Part shown: piece after piece, positions 10,358 through 19,500 of the stretch
Layout: every line of letters begins with the position of its first letter
Position numbering within the stretch: position 1 is the first letter of the stretch
Source: Nostoc sp. CHAB 5824
GTDB taxonomy: Bacteria; Cyanobacteriota; Cyanobacteriia; Cyanobacteriales; Nostocaceae
Direction: 5' to 3'
Assembly (NCBI RefSeq): GCF_020829665.1
Contig: NZ_JAIVFT010000005.1
Span: 220,807-284,806, forward strand
DNA: 64,000 nucleotides
Translations under genes and position numbers: made by a program
The notes under the pieces: generated by a model
Told to the model about the DNA's origin: nothing
Database searches by the model: none
What the model saw: the letters and a program-made list of their open reading frames with translations, nothing else

Positions 10358-10837
10358 ATGACAAGCTACCAAGAAACCATAACTAGTAACGACTCCATTA
10401 ATGAGCTAATCGCCGAGACGGCAAGCATTAACCATGTAGAGGTAATTGAAAATGTCATTGACTCTTTAGAACAAGATGACAGTGCGATGGTTAGCCACAC
10501 TCCAGAGGGCGGTTATCTCTGGAAGTTTAAGTACGGAAGTGTGGAAGTATTTGTCCAGCTCAACGGAACAACCGATGAAGATACCATAACGGTTTGGTCT
10601 ACGGTGCTAAATTTACCTGCTAAAAATGAACCTAAATTGATGCGGTATCTTTTGGAGTTAAACTGCTCTAGTACTTTTGAAGCGCGTTTTGGTATTATTG
10701 AAAACCGAGTGGTTGTGATATCAACACGCACCTTAGCAGAGTTATCCCCTGGCGAAGTGTCTCGGCTCATTACCATTGTGGCAACGATCGCTGATAATAA
10801 CGATGAAGCTTTACAATCTGAATTTGGTGCAACTTGA
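10358..10837 (+). CDS. YbjN-domain protein
   Basis: A 159-residue acidic protein resembling the YbjN / type III secretion chaperone-like fold: an N-terminal helix region (NHVEVIENVIDSLEQDD), then a strand-rich core (GGYLWKFKYGSVEVFVQLNG) and helices around PKLMRYLLELNCSSTFEARFG. Cyanobacterial genomes carry several such proteins, and their role is not known beyond presumed protein-binding. No signal peptide. A purine-rich AGGAAAAAATCTTT precedes the ATG. It stands alone; the next gene is read in the same direction but 110 bases away with its own leader. Confidence 0.75.
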   Translation: MTSYQETITSNDSINELIAETASINHVEVIENVIDSLEQDDSAMVSHTPEGGYLWKFKYGSVEVFVQLNGTTDEDTITVWSTVLNLPAKNEPKLMRYLLELNCSSTFEARFGIIENRVVVISTRTLAELSPGEVSRLITIVATIADNNDEALQSEFGAT

Positions 10838-10918
10838 CTAATCAATTCGCTTCAGTTAGGAGTTATAAGTGCTGAGTTAATGTAAACTTTTTAATTCAAA
10901 ACTCCTAACTTCTGTACA

Positions 10919-10936
10919 GATGCGATTAATCACGTC
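10919..10936. repeat. Dispersed palindrome family GACGCGATTAATCGCGTC
   Basis: An imperfect member of an 18-bp palindromic repeat family. Better copies occur at 41770-41787, 41801-41818, 55429-55446 and 55455-55472. It sits just upstream of the ligase gene. Confidence 0.6.
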
Positions 10937-10947
10937 TCTCCCAACTC

Positions 10948-11697
10948 TTGAATTCTAAAGTGTGGCGATTAATTCCTTTGCTAGAGGCAGACGGCAATGT
11001 GCAGATGGCGATTGACCGCTGGTTGCTAGAACAGCACCAGTCTGGAAAGCATCCGCCAACTCTGCGCTTTTATACCTGGTCGCCACCCGCCATTTCTCTC
11101 GGCTATCATCAACACCAATTCCCTGAATATTGGCAATATTTAACTTGGCAAGGGCAAAAACTGAATTTAGTGCGGCGTCCTAGCGGTGGACGGGCGGTGC
11201 TACACCAAGGTGATTTAACTTACGCTGTAGTCACATCTGGATTGATGGGTAGTCGCCTCCAGGTGTACGAAAAAATTTGTGAGTTTTTGATTCAAGGGTG
11301 GCGATCGCTTGGCGTAGAATTACAGTACGGTAGGGCTGGACGAGGTTACATCCACAACCCTAACTGTTTTGGCACAGCAACTAGTGCAGATTTAGTTTTG
11401 CCAGATGGTGCCAAACTCATTGGTAGCGCTCAATTGCGACGTAGTAGGGCAATTTTGCAACATGGTTCGATCCGTTTGCAACCGGATGCTGAACTGTTCG
11501 ATCAAGTATTTGGTGCAGAATCTTTTACAACTGTACGACTGCCTCAAAGTCTGAGTGTGGAAAAGATTATTGCAGCTTTAATTACCGCAGCTAGTAATTG
11601 TTTTGATATGCAAATAGAAGTAAAACCCCTCTCGCCGTCTGAGTGGGAGGAAATTTTGGCAAAACCGATTTCGGAGGCTCGGTCTCAGGTTATTTGA
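10948..11697 (+). CDS. Lipoate/biotin protein ligase family protein
   Basis: A 249-residue protein of the BPL/LplA/LipB fold. Family hallmarks are the N-terminal QMAIDRWLLE, SLGYHQ, the catalytic-core RRPSGGRAVLHQGDLTYAV, and LIGSAQLRRSRAILQHGSI, where the lysine typical of LplA is replaced. It probably attaches or transfers a lipoyl group to E2 or GcvH lysines, as in other cyanobacterial members, but octanoyltransferase-type activity cannot be excluded. There is no ATG near the N-terminus: the usable starts are TTG at 10948 or GTG at 10960. Neither has a strong ribosome-binding site. Confidence 0.85.
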   Translation: MNSKVWRLIPLLEADGNVQMAIDRWLLEQHQSGKHPPTLRFYTWSPPAISLGYHQHQFPEYWQYLTWQGQKLNLVRRPSGGRAVLHQGDLTYAVVTSGLMGSRLQVYEKICEFLIQGWRSLGVELQYGRAGRGYIHNPNCFGTATSADLVLPDGAKLIGSAQLRRSRAILQHGSIRLQPDAELFDQVFGAESFTTVRLPQSLSVEKIIAALITAASNCFDMQIEVKPLSPSEWEEILAKPISEARSQVI

Positions 11698-12472
11698 TGG
11701 GATAAAAATAGAACAGAACGGCTTAGAAAGGTCGGCTTTTCGATCAACTGGGGTTTAGACTAGTTCCCGGTGCGAAACTGCTGAACAAACCAGATATAAA
11801 ACTTTAATCGCCTACAACGCACTTTCTGACAATGGCGTTCCGCTCACTGTAATGCCTCTAGCGCAAGATTTTTTTGCACGATCTGATTCGGGAGGTGATA
11901 ACAAAATGCGATCACTCTTCTCGTGGGGTCATCCCACAAAATCGCATTGCTCCATTTAGAAATCTATGTAACTTTTTGTATTTATTTGTATTTAGTAAGT
12001 TGATAGTTGCCGATAACTCCCTGCCCTCAATAAAGCAGGGCGGGGTAGTTCTTTAGCGATTCAAAGTCATAGATGTGTTGCCCTTGTTTTAGTTTTCCAA
12101 GATTCTTCTCTCTTGAGCTTGGGCTTGTGCAATCGCTCTCTCCATAGCCTCTGTTGGGATGGATGCTTCTATAGCTTTTAGAACCGCGCCACCTTAGATG
12201 GCAGAAAATATAGCGGTTCTCGTTTACGTGAGGTACACCCGTAGGGGCACGGCATGCCGTGCCCCTACACCTTGCAATATATGTTGTACCGCATCTGAGT
12301 GGGAACCGCTATACAAACGAGAAGCCTTTCAGGTATATCAACACTTCTATAGCTTAGAGGACAAAACTTACCAGGCTTCTGAGTTTAACTGAACCGTATT
12401 GGCTTATAATCTAGAAAGAGTAGATGAGACGGTTAAAGAAACGATTTTAGAACCTACATATTTAGGAAAAAG
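11698..12472. other. Gap with decayed gene remnants and a MITE
   Basis: No intact gene is visible in these 775 bases. Minus-strand 12095-12180 reads as an open C-terminal fragment (TEAMERAIAQAQAQERRI, then LEN and stop). Plus-strand 12315-12380 and 12400-12474 read as two further fragments (AFQVYQHFYSLEDKTYQ; LERVDETVKETILEPTY), separated by a solo end of the TTAACTGAACCGTAT element (12384-12398). These look like remains of small genes split by mobile repeats. Their family is not recognised. Confidence 0.4.
12209..12313. mobile_element. MITE-like element with perfect 28-bp palindrome
   Basis: About 105 bp bounded by inverted ends ATAGCGGTTC and GAACCGCTAT. Its centre contains a perfect 28-bp palindrome at 12241-12268, built on GTAGGGGCACGGCA and its complement. 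The element has no coding capacity, and its form is that of a short non-autonomous transposable repeat. Confidence 0.6.
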
Positions 12473-13099
12473 CTAATAATTTTCAGCGCGAAAATCTTGA
12501 GTAATTAGGGCAGTATCATCTTTCAAATACCCTGCTGTCACACAATCATCAATTAATTGCAAAACAAAAGGCCACAGTTCCGGCGCACCTGTTTCTACTG
12601 GCGCTACCCGTTTCATCACCTGATCGCGCCTAATGCCATGAATGCGCCAACTCCCGCCCTGAGTTTGTTGATTGTGCAGCAAAGGCTGTATACGGTCTAG
12701 GGCTGCGGCAAATTTGGCGGTGGGTGTTTCCCCTGTTTCAAACTCATCCCACAGTAAACGCAACTCGCTACCTTGATCTGCTGGCAAAAGTCCAAATAAG
12801 CGTAACGCTGCTTGTGCTTCTCGTTCTGCTTTGCTGTCATTACCCTGCACATCGTAGCAGAAGGTGTCACCTGCATCAATTTCTACTAAATCGTGAATTA
12901 GCAGCATTTTGATGGCATGGAATATCTCAACACCCTCCGGGGCATATTCTGCTAATACACTTGCCATCACTGCTAAATGCCAAGAATGTTCCGCACTATT
13001 TTCTCGGCGTGACCCATTAATAAGGAGGGTTTGGCGCATCACCTGTTTTAATCGATCAATTTCGATAATGAACTGGATTTGTTGAGTCAGCCGATTCAT
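12473..13099 (-). CDS. HD-domain 5'-nucleotidase (YfbR-like)
   Basis: A 208-residue HD phosphohydrolase. The metal-binding signature is H38 (ENSAEHSWH), H69-D70 (MLLIHDLVEIDAGD) and a distal Asp in FAAALDRIQPLLHN. The EHSWHLA and HDLVEIDAGDT motifs are those of the YfbR/YGK1 group, which dephosphorylates deoxynucleoside monophosphates. It is cytosolic and single-domain. The ATG at 13099 is followed by MNRLTQQIQFIIEIDRLKQV, a normal family N-terminus. It lies downstream of the small-RNA array on the same strand, and the array's terminators should isolate it from purH transcription. Confidence 0.88.
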   Translation of the reverse strand: MNRLTQQIQFIIEIDRLKQVMRQTLLINGSRRENSAEHSWHLAVMASVLAEYAPEGVEIFHAIKMLLIHDLVEIDAGDTFCYDVQGNDSKAEREAQAALRLFGLLPADQGSELRLLWDEFETGETPTAKFAAALDRIQPLLHNQQTQGGSWRIHGIRRDQVMKRVAPVETGAPELWPFVLQLIDDCVTAGYLKDDTALITQDFRAENY

Positions 13100-13205
13100 T
13101 TACACCTGAATTTCTGATTGTGGGTGGGGTTGACTGGATTTTGGACTGTAGGTAATTATCTCAATAATTCCAGCGCATGTGCAAGGACTTGTTTCTACAT
13201 ACCAA

Positions 13206-13276
13206 TTAAAAAGCGCCTGGGAGTGTTGCCGTGTTTCCACCCCAAACGCTTTTTATTTTTAACTTGCTCCTCACAC
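13206..13276 (-). ncRNA. Tandem small RNA, copy 1
   Basis: Predicted transcript of about 70 nt starting near 13276 with GUGUGAGGAGCAAGUUAAAA and ending in a hairpin plus U-run. The loop side GGGGUGGAAACACGGCAACA is identical to copies 2 and 3. Its stem is weaker than theirs, with two mismatches. The -10 is TACTAT (13283-13288) and the -35 TCGCCT, 17 bp apart. Its 5' decamer GUGUGAGGAG is the exact complement of the CUCCUCACAC motif of cyanobacterial Yfr1, and the GGAAACA hairpin recalls the Yfr2/Cyano-1 family. The family assignment is from memory. Confidence 0.6.
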
Positions 13277-13320
13277 AAATAGATAGTATCACTGCTTCAA
13301 TTAAAAGGCGAGTATATTGA

Positions 13321-13327
13321 GTGACAC
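13321..13327 (-). promoter_or_regulatory. GTGTCAC box, sRNA copy 1
   Basis: GTGTCAC on the minus strand, 45 bases upstream of the predicted start of copy 1. The same box has the same spacing in copies 2 and 3, so it may be an activator site. Confidence 0.4.
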
Positions 13328-13489
13328 TTTCAAAACTGTACCGCCAATTTAATTTCTGATACCATTTCACAGTATTCCTGCTACAAATACGCTGGTAGGC
13401 GCATACATTGGTACGTTTTTACAGGCCATTTATTTATTGCCAAAATTTTTGTAATCGATATGGTAAGGAATCCAATCTCTGTATGCAAA

Positions 13490-13562
13490 TTAAAAAATGC
13501 CTGGGAGTGTTGCCGTGTTTCCACCCCAGGCATTTTTTATTCTTAACTTGCTCCTCACACAC
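13490..13562 (-). ncRNA. Tandem small RNA, copy 2
   Basis: About 72 nt, with the best promoter of the three: TTGCCA, 17 bp, TATTAT, and the start seven bases on at G13562. The 5' segment GUGUGAGGAGCAAGUUAA is as in copy 1. The terminator stem is perfectly paired and uses AUGCCUGGG/CCCAGGCAU, whereas copy 3 uses GCGC at the base. The stem bases change together while the loop is invariant, which is strong evidence for a structured RNA rather than a chance repeat. Confidence 0.68.
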
Positions 13563-13568
13563 GATTAG

Positions 13569-13597
13569 ATAATATCACTACTTCTATTAAATGGCAA
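13569..13597 (-). promoter_or_regulatory. Sigma70-type promoter, sRNA copy 2
   Basis: On the minus strand: -35 TTGCCA (13592-13597), a 17-bp spacer, -10 TATTAT (13569-13574). A GTGTCAC box lies at 13607-13613, 45 bases from the start, as in the other copies. Confidence 0.6.
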
Positions 13598-13649
13598 GTA
13601 AGTTATGTGACACTTTTAAAATTGCACAAGCAATCCAATTTCTGACAAA

Positions 13650-13722
13650 TTAAAAAGCGCTTGGGAGTGTTGCCGTGTTTCCACCCCAGGCGCTTTTTAC
13701 TTTTAACTTGCTCCTCACACAC
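13650..13722 (-). ncRNA. Tandem small RNA, copy 3
   Basis: About 72 nt, starting near 13722 and ending in the U-run at 13656-13652. The hairpin stem GCGCCUGGG/CCCAAGCGC contains one G-U pair; the loop is identical to the other copies. Its promoter is TTGCTT, 17 bp, TATGTT, with the GTGTCAC box at 13767-13773. It is the copy nearest to purH, whose stop codon is 83 bases upstream in the direction of transcription. The hairpins would also terminate purH read-through. Confidence 0.62.
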
Positions 13723-13728
13723 GACTAA

Positions 13729-13757
13729 AACATATCACTAATTCAATTAAAAAGCAA
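13729..13757 (-). promoter_or_regulatory. Promoter, sRNA copy 3
   Basis: TTGCTT (13752-13757), a 17-bp spacer and TATGTT (13729-13734) on the minus strand, in register with the promoters of copies 1 and 2. Confidence 0.5.
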
Positions 13758-13804
13758 GTAAGTTATGTGACACTTTCTAAACTGCACACCTTAAGGTCAA
13801 TAAT

Positions 13805-15325
13805 TTAGTGTAAAAAGTGACGTATACCAGTTAAGACCATCACCAAACCCAGTTCGTTAGCAGCAATGATAGAATCTTTATCGCGCACACTTCCCCCTGG
13901 TTGGACGATGGCTGTAATTCCTGCTGCTGCGGCTGTTTTGACAGAATCATCAAAGGGGAAGAATCCATCGCTGGCGAGAATTGCACCTTTGGCTTTTTCT
14001 CCAGCTTGTTCTAGGGCAATTTTAACTGAGCCGACGCGGTTCATTTGACCAGCACCTACTCCTAGTGTAGTGTGATCGCTTGTCACAACAATGGCATTCG
14101 ATTTAACGTGTTTGCAAACTTTCCATGCAAACAGCAATTCGGCTAATTCGCTGTCGGTAGGTTGACGTTCGGTGACTACTTGCCATTGACTGGTATCAGC
14201 AATGATGTCATCGCTAGTTTGGACAAGGAACCCACCTGCGATCGCTTTTACTGTATCCTTAGGGCCACTGCTGAAATCAGGTAGAGTCAAAACCCGCACG
14301 TTAGATTTTTTGGCAAGGATTTCTTGAGCTTCCGCATCACAACTTGGTGCAACCACGCATTCTAAAAATGTTTTGGTTAACTCGCTAGCTGTAGCCGCAT
14401 CAATCGGACGATTGAGTGCGACAATTCCACCAAAGGCAGAAGTAGAATCAGCATTGAAAGCTTTTTGGTAAGCTTCAGAAATACTACTTCCCAATGCCGT
14501 ACCACAGGGATTTGTATGTTTGATAATCGTTGCTGCTGGGGTATCAGTGAATTCAGCAATGATTCGGCGTGCGGCTTCTAAATCAACTAAGTTATTGTAA
14601 CTAAGTTCTTTGCCTTGGAGTTTTGTCGCGGCTGTCCATCCCGTTGGAGTAGTACCAGTTTGATACCAGGTGGCAGGTTGATGAGGATTCTCACCGTAAC
14701 GCAGAGATTGCAATTGTGTACCGCTAAGGGTGTACTGCTGTGCTTCTGCGAGGTAAGATGCGATCGCTTGATCATAACTAGCAGTGTGCGAAAATCCTTT
14801 TAATGCTGCCTTTTGCCGAAATTCTAAGGAAGCTACGCCGTTATTTTGCCGCAATTCCTGCAAATACTCGTCATACTGTGCCGGGTCGCATAATACAGTG
14901 AGATGAGCAAAGTTTTTTGATGATGCCCGTAGCATTGCTGGCCCACCGATATCAATCTGTTCAACAGCTTCAGCTAATGTTACTCCTGGTTTAGCGATCG
15001 TTTCCTCAAAAGGATATAGATTCACCACCACTAAATCAATCGGGCGAATTTGGTTATTTTCTAAATCGGTAATATCTTGGGGAACATCTCGCCGCGCCAA
15101 AATTCCGCCATGAATCCGGGGATGTAGAGTTTTGACTCGGCCACCTAAAATTTCTGGTGAACCTGTATAATCTGCAACTTTGGTAACAGGGAGTCCCGCA
15201 TCTTTGAGTGCTTGGGCTGTTCCCCCACTGCTGATTAAGTCAAAGTCAAATTCTTCAACCAAGCTACGGGCTAGGTCAATTAAACCAGTTTTGTTAGATA
15301 CACTCAGCAGGGCTAGACGCGCCAT
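13805..15325 (-). CDS. purH: Bifunctional AICAR transformylase/IMP cyclohydrolase
   Basis: A 506-residue enzyme performing the last two steps of de novo purine synthesis: formyl transfer to AICAR and ring closure to IMP. The N-terminal MGS-like cyclohydrolase domain begins ARLALLSVSNKTGLIDLARS and contains SSGGTAQALKDAGL and GGRVKTLHPRIHGG. The transformylase domain shows LRYGENPHQPA, IIKHTNPCGTA, KSNAIV and SDGFFPFDDSV. The length is normal for the family. The ATG start follows the universal MARLALLSVS pattern. Its first ~28 codons and upstream region are duplicated twice downstream in the window (16221 and 23842). Confidence 0.98.
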   Translation of the reverse strand: MARLALLSVSNKTGLIDLARSLVEEFDFDLISSGGTAQALKDAGLPVTKVADYTGSPEILGGRVKTLHPRIHGGILARRDVPQDITDLENNQIRPIDLVVVNLYPFEETIAKPGVTLAEAVEQIDIGGPAMLRASSKNFAHLTVLCDPAQYDEYLQELRQNNGVASLEFRQKAALKGFSHTASYDQAIASYLAEAQQYTLSGTQLQSLRYGENPHQPATWYQTGTTPTGWTAATKLQGKELSYNNLVDLEAARRIIAEFTDTPAATIIKHTNPCGTALGSSISEAYQKAFNADSTSAFGGIVALNRPIDAATASELTKTFLECVVAPSCDAEAQEILAKKSNVRVLTLPDFSSGPKDTVKAIAGGFLVQTSDDIIADTSQWQVVTERQPTDSELAELLFAWKVCKHVKSNAIVVTSDHTTLGVGAGQMNRVGSVKIALEQAGEKAKGAILASDGFFPFDDSVKTAAAAGITAIVQPGGSVRDKDSIIAANELGLVMVLTGIRHFLH

Positions 15326-15412
15326 TGATCAATTCCTTAAAAGTAGGCTAAAAGCGAAGGATCTCAAGTTTTGCATAAGCCTTGGTTCACTTCAAGACTA
15401 TGAGGAATAATA
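15241..15412. repeat. purH 5'-end repeat, copy A (in the gene)
   Basis: The first ~28 codons of purH and about 85 bp of upstream sequence. Two diverged copies in the same orientation lie at 16221-16390 and 23842-24008. Confidence 0.85.
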
Positions 15413-15553
15413 TTGACTCGTGTAATTTATATGCTTACATCCCCCACAGTTACCACAGTCGAAAATGCTGAAAATAAGGACTAGGTAGGCTTAGTCTCTA
15501 ATATTTGCGATCGCCTAAACTAAAAGTAAGCATGTTTTACCCACATAACATCT

Positions 15554-16132
15554 ATGGTTCAGTCTTCTAATCAACGCCTAACTCTAGAAGAATTTCTCGC
15601 ACTTCCCGAAGGAGATATTACATACGAGTTTGTTAACGGTGAAGCTGTACCAAAATATAAAGATAATGAAATATCACCAAAATTTTTTCATGGCTCGACT
15701 ACTGGTGCTTTATTTATACTATTGTCTGCATGGGCACAAGCAAAAGGTCGAGTTGTGATTGAATGGGCAATCAAACTAACACGAAATCAACAAGATTGGA
15801 TGCCTGTAGCCGATCTGACCTATATTTCTTATAACCATCTTCCTGCTGATTGGCTATTAGACGAAGCTTGTCCTGTCGCACCTGAATTAGTCATCGAAAT
15901 CATTTCACCCGGTCAAAGTTTTGGTGAAATTGCTGAAAAATCGACTGATTATCTGAAAGCTGGTGTTTCTCATGTTTGGGTGGTTGATACAAAAGCTAGA
16001 ACTGTAACTGTATTTGCACCATCTTCTTTGCCGATTACTTATCGATCTGATCAAATAATTACTGATGATTTGCTACCAGAATTGGAAATTACCCCTCACG
16101 CAATTTTTCAACAAGCTGGATTAAATCCCTAA
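15554..16132 (+). CDS. Uma2 family (DUF820) endonuclease-like protein
   Basis: A 192-residue Uma2/DUF820 protein, a restriction-endonuclease-fold family greatly expanded in cyanobacteria. Recognisable elements are the N-terminal LTLEEFLALPEG and YEFVNGEAV, WMPVADLTYIS (the PD-like aspartate), and APELVIEIISPGQSFGEIAEKSTDYLKAGVSHVWVVD, which carries the E-I-I-S core and a downstream Lys. Its natural substrate and role are unknown; many copies are thought to be mobile or dispensable. It sits between two copies of the purH 5' repeat. Confidence 0.88.
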   Translation: MVQSSNQRLTLEEFLALPEGDITYEFVNGEAVPKYKDNEISPKFFHGSTTGALFILLSAWAQAKGRVVIEWAIKLTRNQQDWMPVADLTYISYNHLPADWLLDEACPVAPELVIEIISPGQSFGEIAEKSTDYLKAGVSHVWVVDTKARTVTVFAPSSLPITYRSDQIITDDLLPELEITPHAIFQQAGLNP

Positions 16133-16156
16133 AGTTTTATGAGGACATTGACCTAC

Positions 16157-16480
16157 ACCATCCTGCTTGAAGATGAAGCAGATAACAAATAGTTAATGTA
16201 AGCTTAGGAATTATTTAGCGCAAAGTCAAATTCTTCGGCTAAGCTACGGGCTAGGTCAATTAAACCAGTTTTGTTAGATACACTCAGCAGGGCTAGACCC
16301 GCTATTAATCAATTCCTTAAAAGTAGGCTGGAAGCAAAGGATCTTAAGTTTTGTATAAGCCTTGATTCACTTCAAGACTTTTAGGAATCATTCTGAGATT
16401 CGGTAGTGGCGTGGCAACGAAAGGAGGTGAACCGGTTCTCCGTACCTCCGTTGACATTGAACAGTTTGGGCTAGCAAAGA
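16157..16480. repeat. Accessory-segment boundary repeat, copy B
   Basis: About 324 bp matching 23773-24103. Left to right it holds the last ~11 codons of the truncated helicase gene (TILLEDEADNK in copy C), the short intergenic stretch, a degenerate copy of the purH 5' end (16221-16390) and a tail containing GGAGGTGAACCGG. Copy B has only the helicase tail, so a helicase gene next to it has been lost. Confidence 0.85.
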
Positions 16481-16532
16481 TAACAGTCGATGAAAGATGG
16501 GATTGGAACTTGTAATTTCTAGTGCAATTACC

Positions 16533-19500
16533 TTAACCTATCAAGAATGTTCTACTGAGAGATATCGATTCATTGTGTTGTTTGGGATATTCTAACATCA
16601 AGACTGAAGGAACTTTTGATGGTGCTGCAAGACGTAACATTTGATAGCCAATACCGGATAAGCCTGTCATCAATCCGGGGGTTTCAACTCCCAATGGAAC
16701 CCCACATAACCAGCCAAATTTATCTATACTTTCAAGAATGATGGTTGATAAACGGTCAAGTTGAGTTTTCCATTGAGGTTCATCGAGGATTAGACTCGCT
16801 TGCAATAGCAGTTCCAAGTTGCCCAAGTCGCCGTGACATAGGGAATGATTACCACCAAATCCATTATTAAGCGTGGTTGTAAGGGCTATGTGAATCTCGG
16901 ATCGGATTTCAGCATCATCAATGTAAGGCAGACAGCGTAAACGAGCTAATCCGACTCCTGGCGCACCGTGACACCAAGCGGTCATAAAAATATGCTGGTT
17001 ACTGCTATCTGCCAGAACTGTATCGGCAAAATTGCGTAGGTCAGGCCAATTTCCCACTTCAGGACAGAAGAGACTGCGCTCGTAGGCAATGGCATTGAGA
17101 GCTGCTGTGCGAAAGCGTTCTTCACCAGTCAGTGCAGCTAGTTCTAATAGTGCCCATGCCATACCAGATGCACCGTGGGAAAAGCCAGTTAAGGGCTTTG
17201 TCCCTCCTTTCTTGAGAAGCCAACCGGGTTTAGCTTTGGAAATCAGGCGATCGCCACATTGAATAGCGGCATCTAGGGTTTGTGAGGAGGGTTGGGAACA
17301 ATACAAGTTAATTAAGCTGCCAATGCATCCAGCACTACCACTGATAATATCAAGTTCTTCATCTTGCCCTAGCAAATTTGGCAGAAGTGCTACTAGTGCT
17401 TCTGCTTCAGCCAACAACTCTGGCTGTTTCCAGAGTGTACTTAAATGTACCAGTGTGTAGATTATTCCACCCCAACCGTTAAAGGCTCCAATCCATCTGA
17501 TGTGTGATTTACGTTGTTCTATCCAACGCCGCAGCGTTGCTAATGCTAGCTGTGCTAGGTCAGTGTAGCGTTGCTCTTGAGTAATGGCTCCAAGATAAGC
17601 CAGGAACAAAACTATCCCAGGTATCCCATCATAGAGATCAGGTCCCAAAGGTAGGAGAGACCAGTGACGTTTATTCGTAAACGTTAAACCGAGCCAGGTA
17701 GCATCATCTTGTCCACGCAGAGCCAACATTTCTAAGCGATCGCCAACAGATATCGCGGCAGCCAATAAGCCCCTGCACTCAGCAGCAATCTGTGGTTCCG
17801 TCAATGTATAAGTTGACCATCGGATCTGCTCTTTCTCCATAGCCAGGGATGTGAGTGAAGCGCGGATAAACCAGAGTTGCTTCTCTAGGTCAGCTTCACT
17901 GAGTTGCTGGACATGAGATCGCACTCGCTCCATACTCGATTGGCGGTATAAACAGGGAATTCTCTCATGGTTACTGTTCCACAGATCGCGGGAACTCGGC
18001 TGTGTTGTGAATAAAGGAATGTCACCTCTTTCAAGATCGGCGCATTCAGCAGGAATGACCTTGATTAGATGGGGGTTGTACTTGGCACTAATCCACAGCC
18101 TGTCGAAAAAGCGATCGCGATCAAGAGCATTACGCAGGAGATCGGGATGAAAACTATTCCGCAGTAGTTCAGAATAGGTCTTAGTTTCTCGAAGAACCAC
18201 CCGCACTTGATCCGTAGCAAAGTGAGCCAAAGAGCCATCATCTGACAACAACTCATCCCGGTGCTGTAACAACAACTGATAAGTATTGGTAAATCCAATT
18301 TCAATAGCTTCGGTGTAGTCCAAGACATTAACCTCAGCACCATTAAGGGTTGGTCGATGACGACCTACAGATATCTCCATTCGTTTGCGTTTGAGCTGCA
18401 TCTCATCTGTCCCTATTCCATCCCAGTAGGGGATATCTTTGGACGAGATTTGACCTTCTGAAGCACCTAAACCGCTGATGTCAACACCTTCAAACTTTTC
18501 AGTTACACCTTCACGTTGCGGAAGTAACCCAATGCGTAACACTGAATTGGCCATTGTATGACTAGCAAGCCAATCTGATTGGTTTTGGTTTTCTTTTTCA
18601 AAGCGTGGGTGAAAAAGTGTTTCTAGGTCAATTAGGATGGGGTGTTCACCTGACGCGATCAGATTATCACAGTGAAAATCTGTGGCATCCAGAGCATAGA
18701 GGAGGGCAAGATATCCTCCCTGACGTTCATAGAAACGCTGGATTTCTGCCTGAGAAGTACAAGTTTGAGCAGAAATGTATTCGATCCACCCATAAGAACC
18801 GCAATTTAGAATATTAATTGTTTGAAAAGGTGGTTGGGCACCCCGTTCATTCAACCAAGTTAAGAGTTGTTGAAAATGCACATCAACAGCTAGAGAGCGG
18901 GGCTTATAGACTATCTGCAAGCCAGAACTAAACATTGCTAACAGCACTGAACGTCCACCCCGGTGCCGATCGCCCATGCCGCTATTTAGCTGTACAAGTA
19001 TGCCAGGATCTTTATAGGGGCTGAAGGTAGCCCGGATAGCATTCCAATCGGCGCACAGATGATCAAGAAATTCCAGACTGAACGTAACCCAGTTATCAAG
19101 GCAACTAACAATTTGCCGAGCCAGAACTGGATATTCCTGTAATATGGTAAGAGCTGTATGGCGCTGGCGTAAGCGCTGTAAAAAGCTCTCAAATCGCCTC
19201 TCAGAAGTATCTCCTTCCAAAAGTCCTTGTAAGCGAGCTACATGGAGTTCCAGAACCAAGGTGCTGCTTAGCCTACCAAGCAAACGCTCTGGCAGATTGG
19301 TGAAAAGCACCTCTTCAACTGTGTTTGGATCAAAAGCTAAGTTAGATTGGGTTGCTAGTAGTACCTGTACTCCTTGACGCAAGCGTTCCATGCTTTGACT
19401 GATCAATGGCTCGATTAAATCCAAAAAACCAGTCACCTTTTCACCACGCAGTATTTCTGGAAGTGGGATTGATTTGGCAAATAGAGGACAATTATATGCC

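Noticed and set aside
12198..12392. Possible 64-residue plus-strand gene
   Set aside because: It crosses both ends of a MITE and its 28-bp palindrome, so the frame is a by-product of the repeat; only its tail may be a gene remnant.
13206..13722. Reading the sRNA array on the plus strand as Yfr1-like RNA, since CTCCTCACAC is present there
   Set aside because: On the plus strand the motif follows the hairpin with no terminator after it, whereas the minus strand has promoter boxes at constant spacing and hairpin plus U-run in the right order.
13206..13722. Identity of the array with heterocyst-specific NsiR1
   Set aside because: NsiR1 is also a tandem array, but no hetF is adjacent here and no TCCGGA-like DIF+ element was seen; kept only as something to test.
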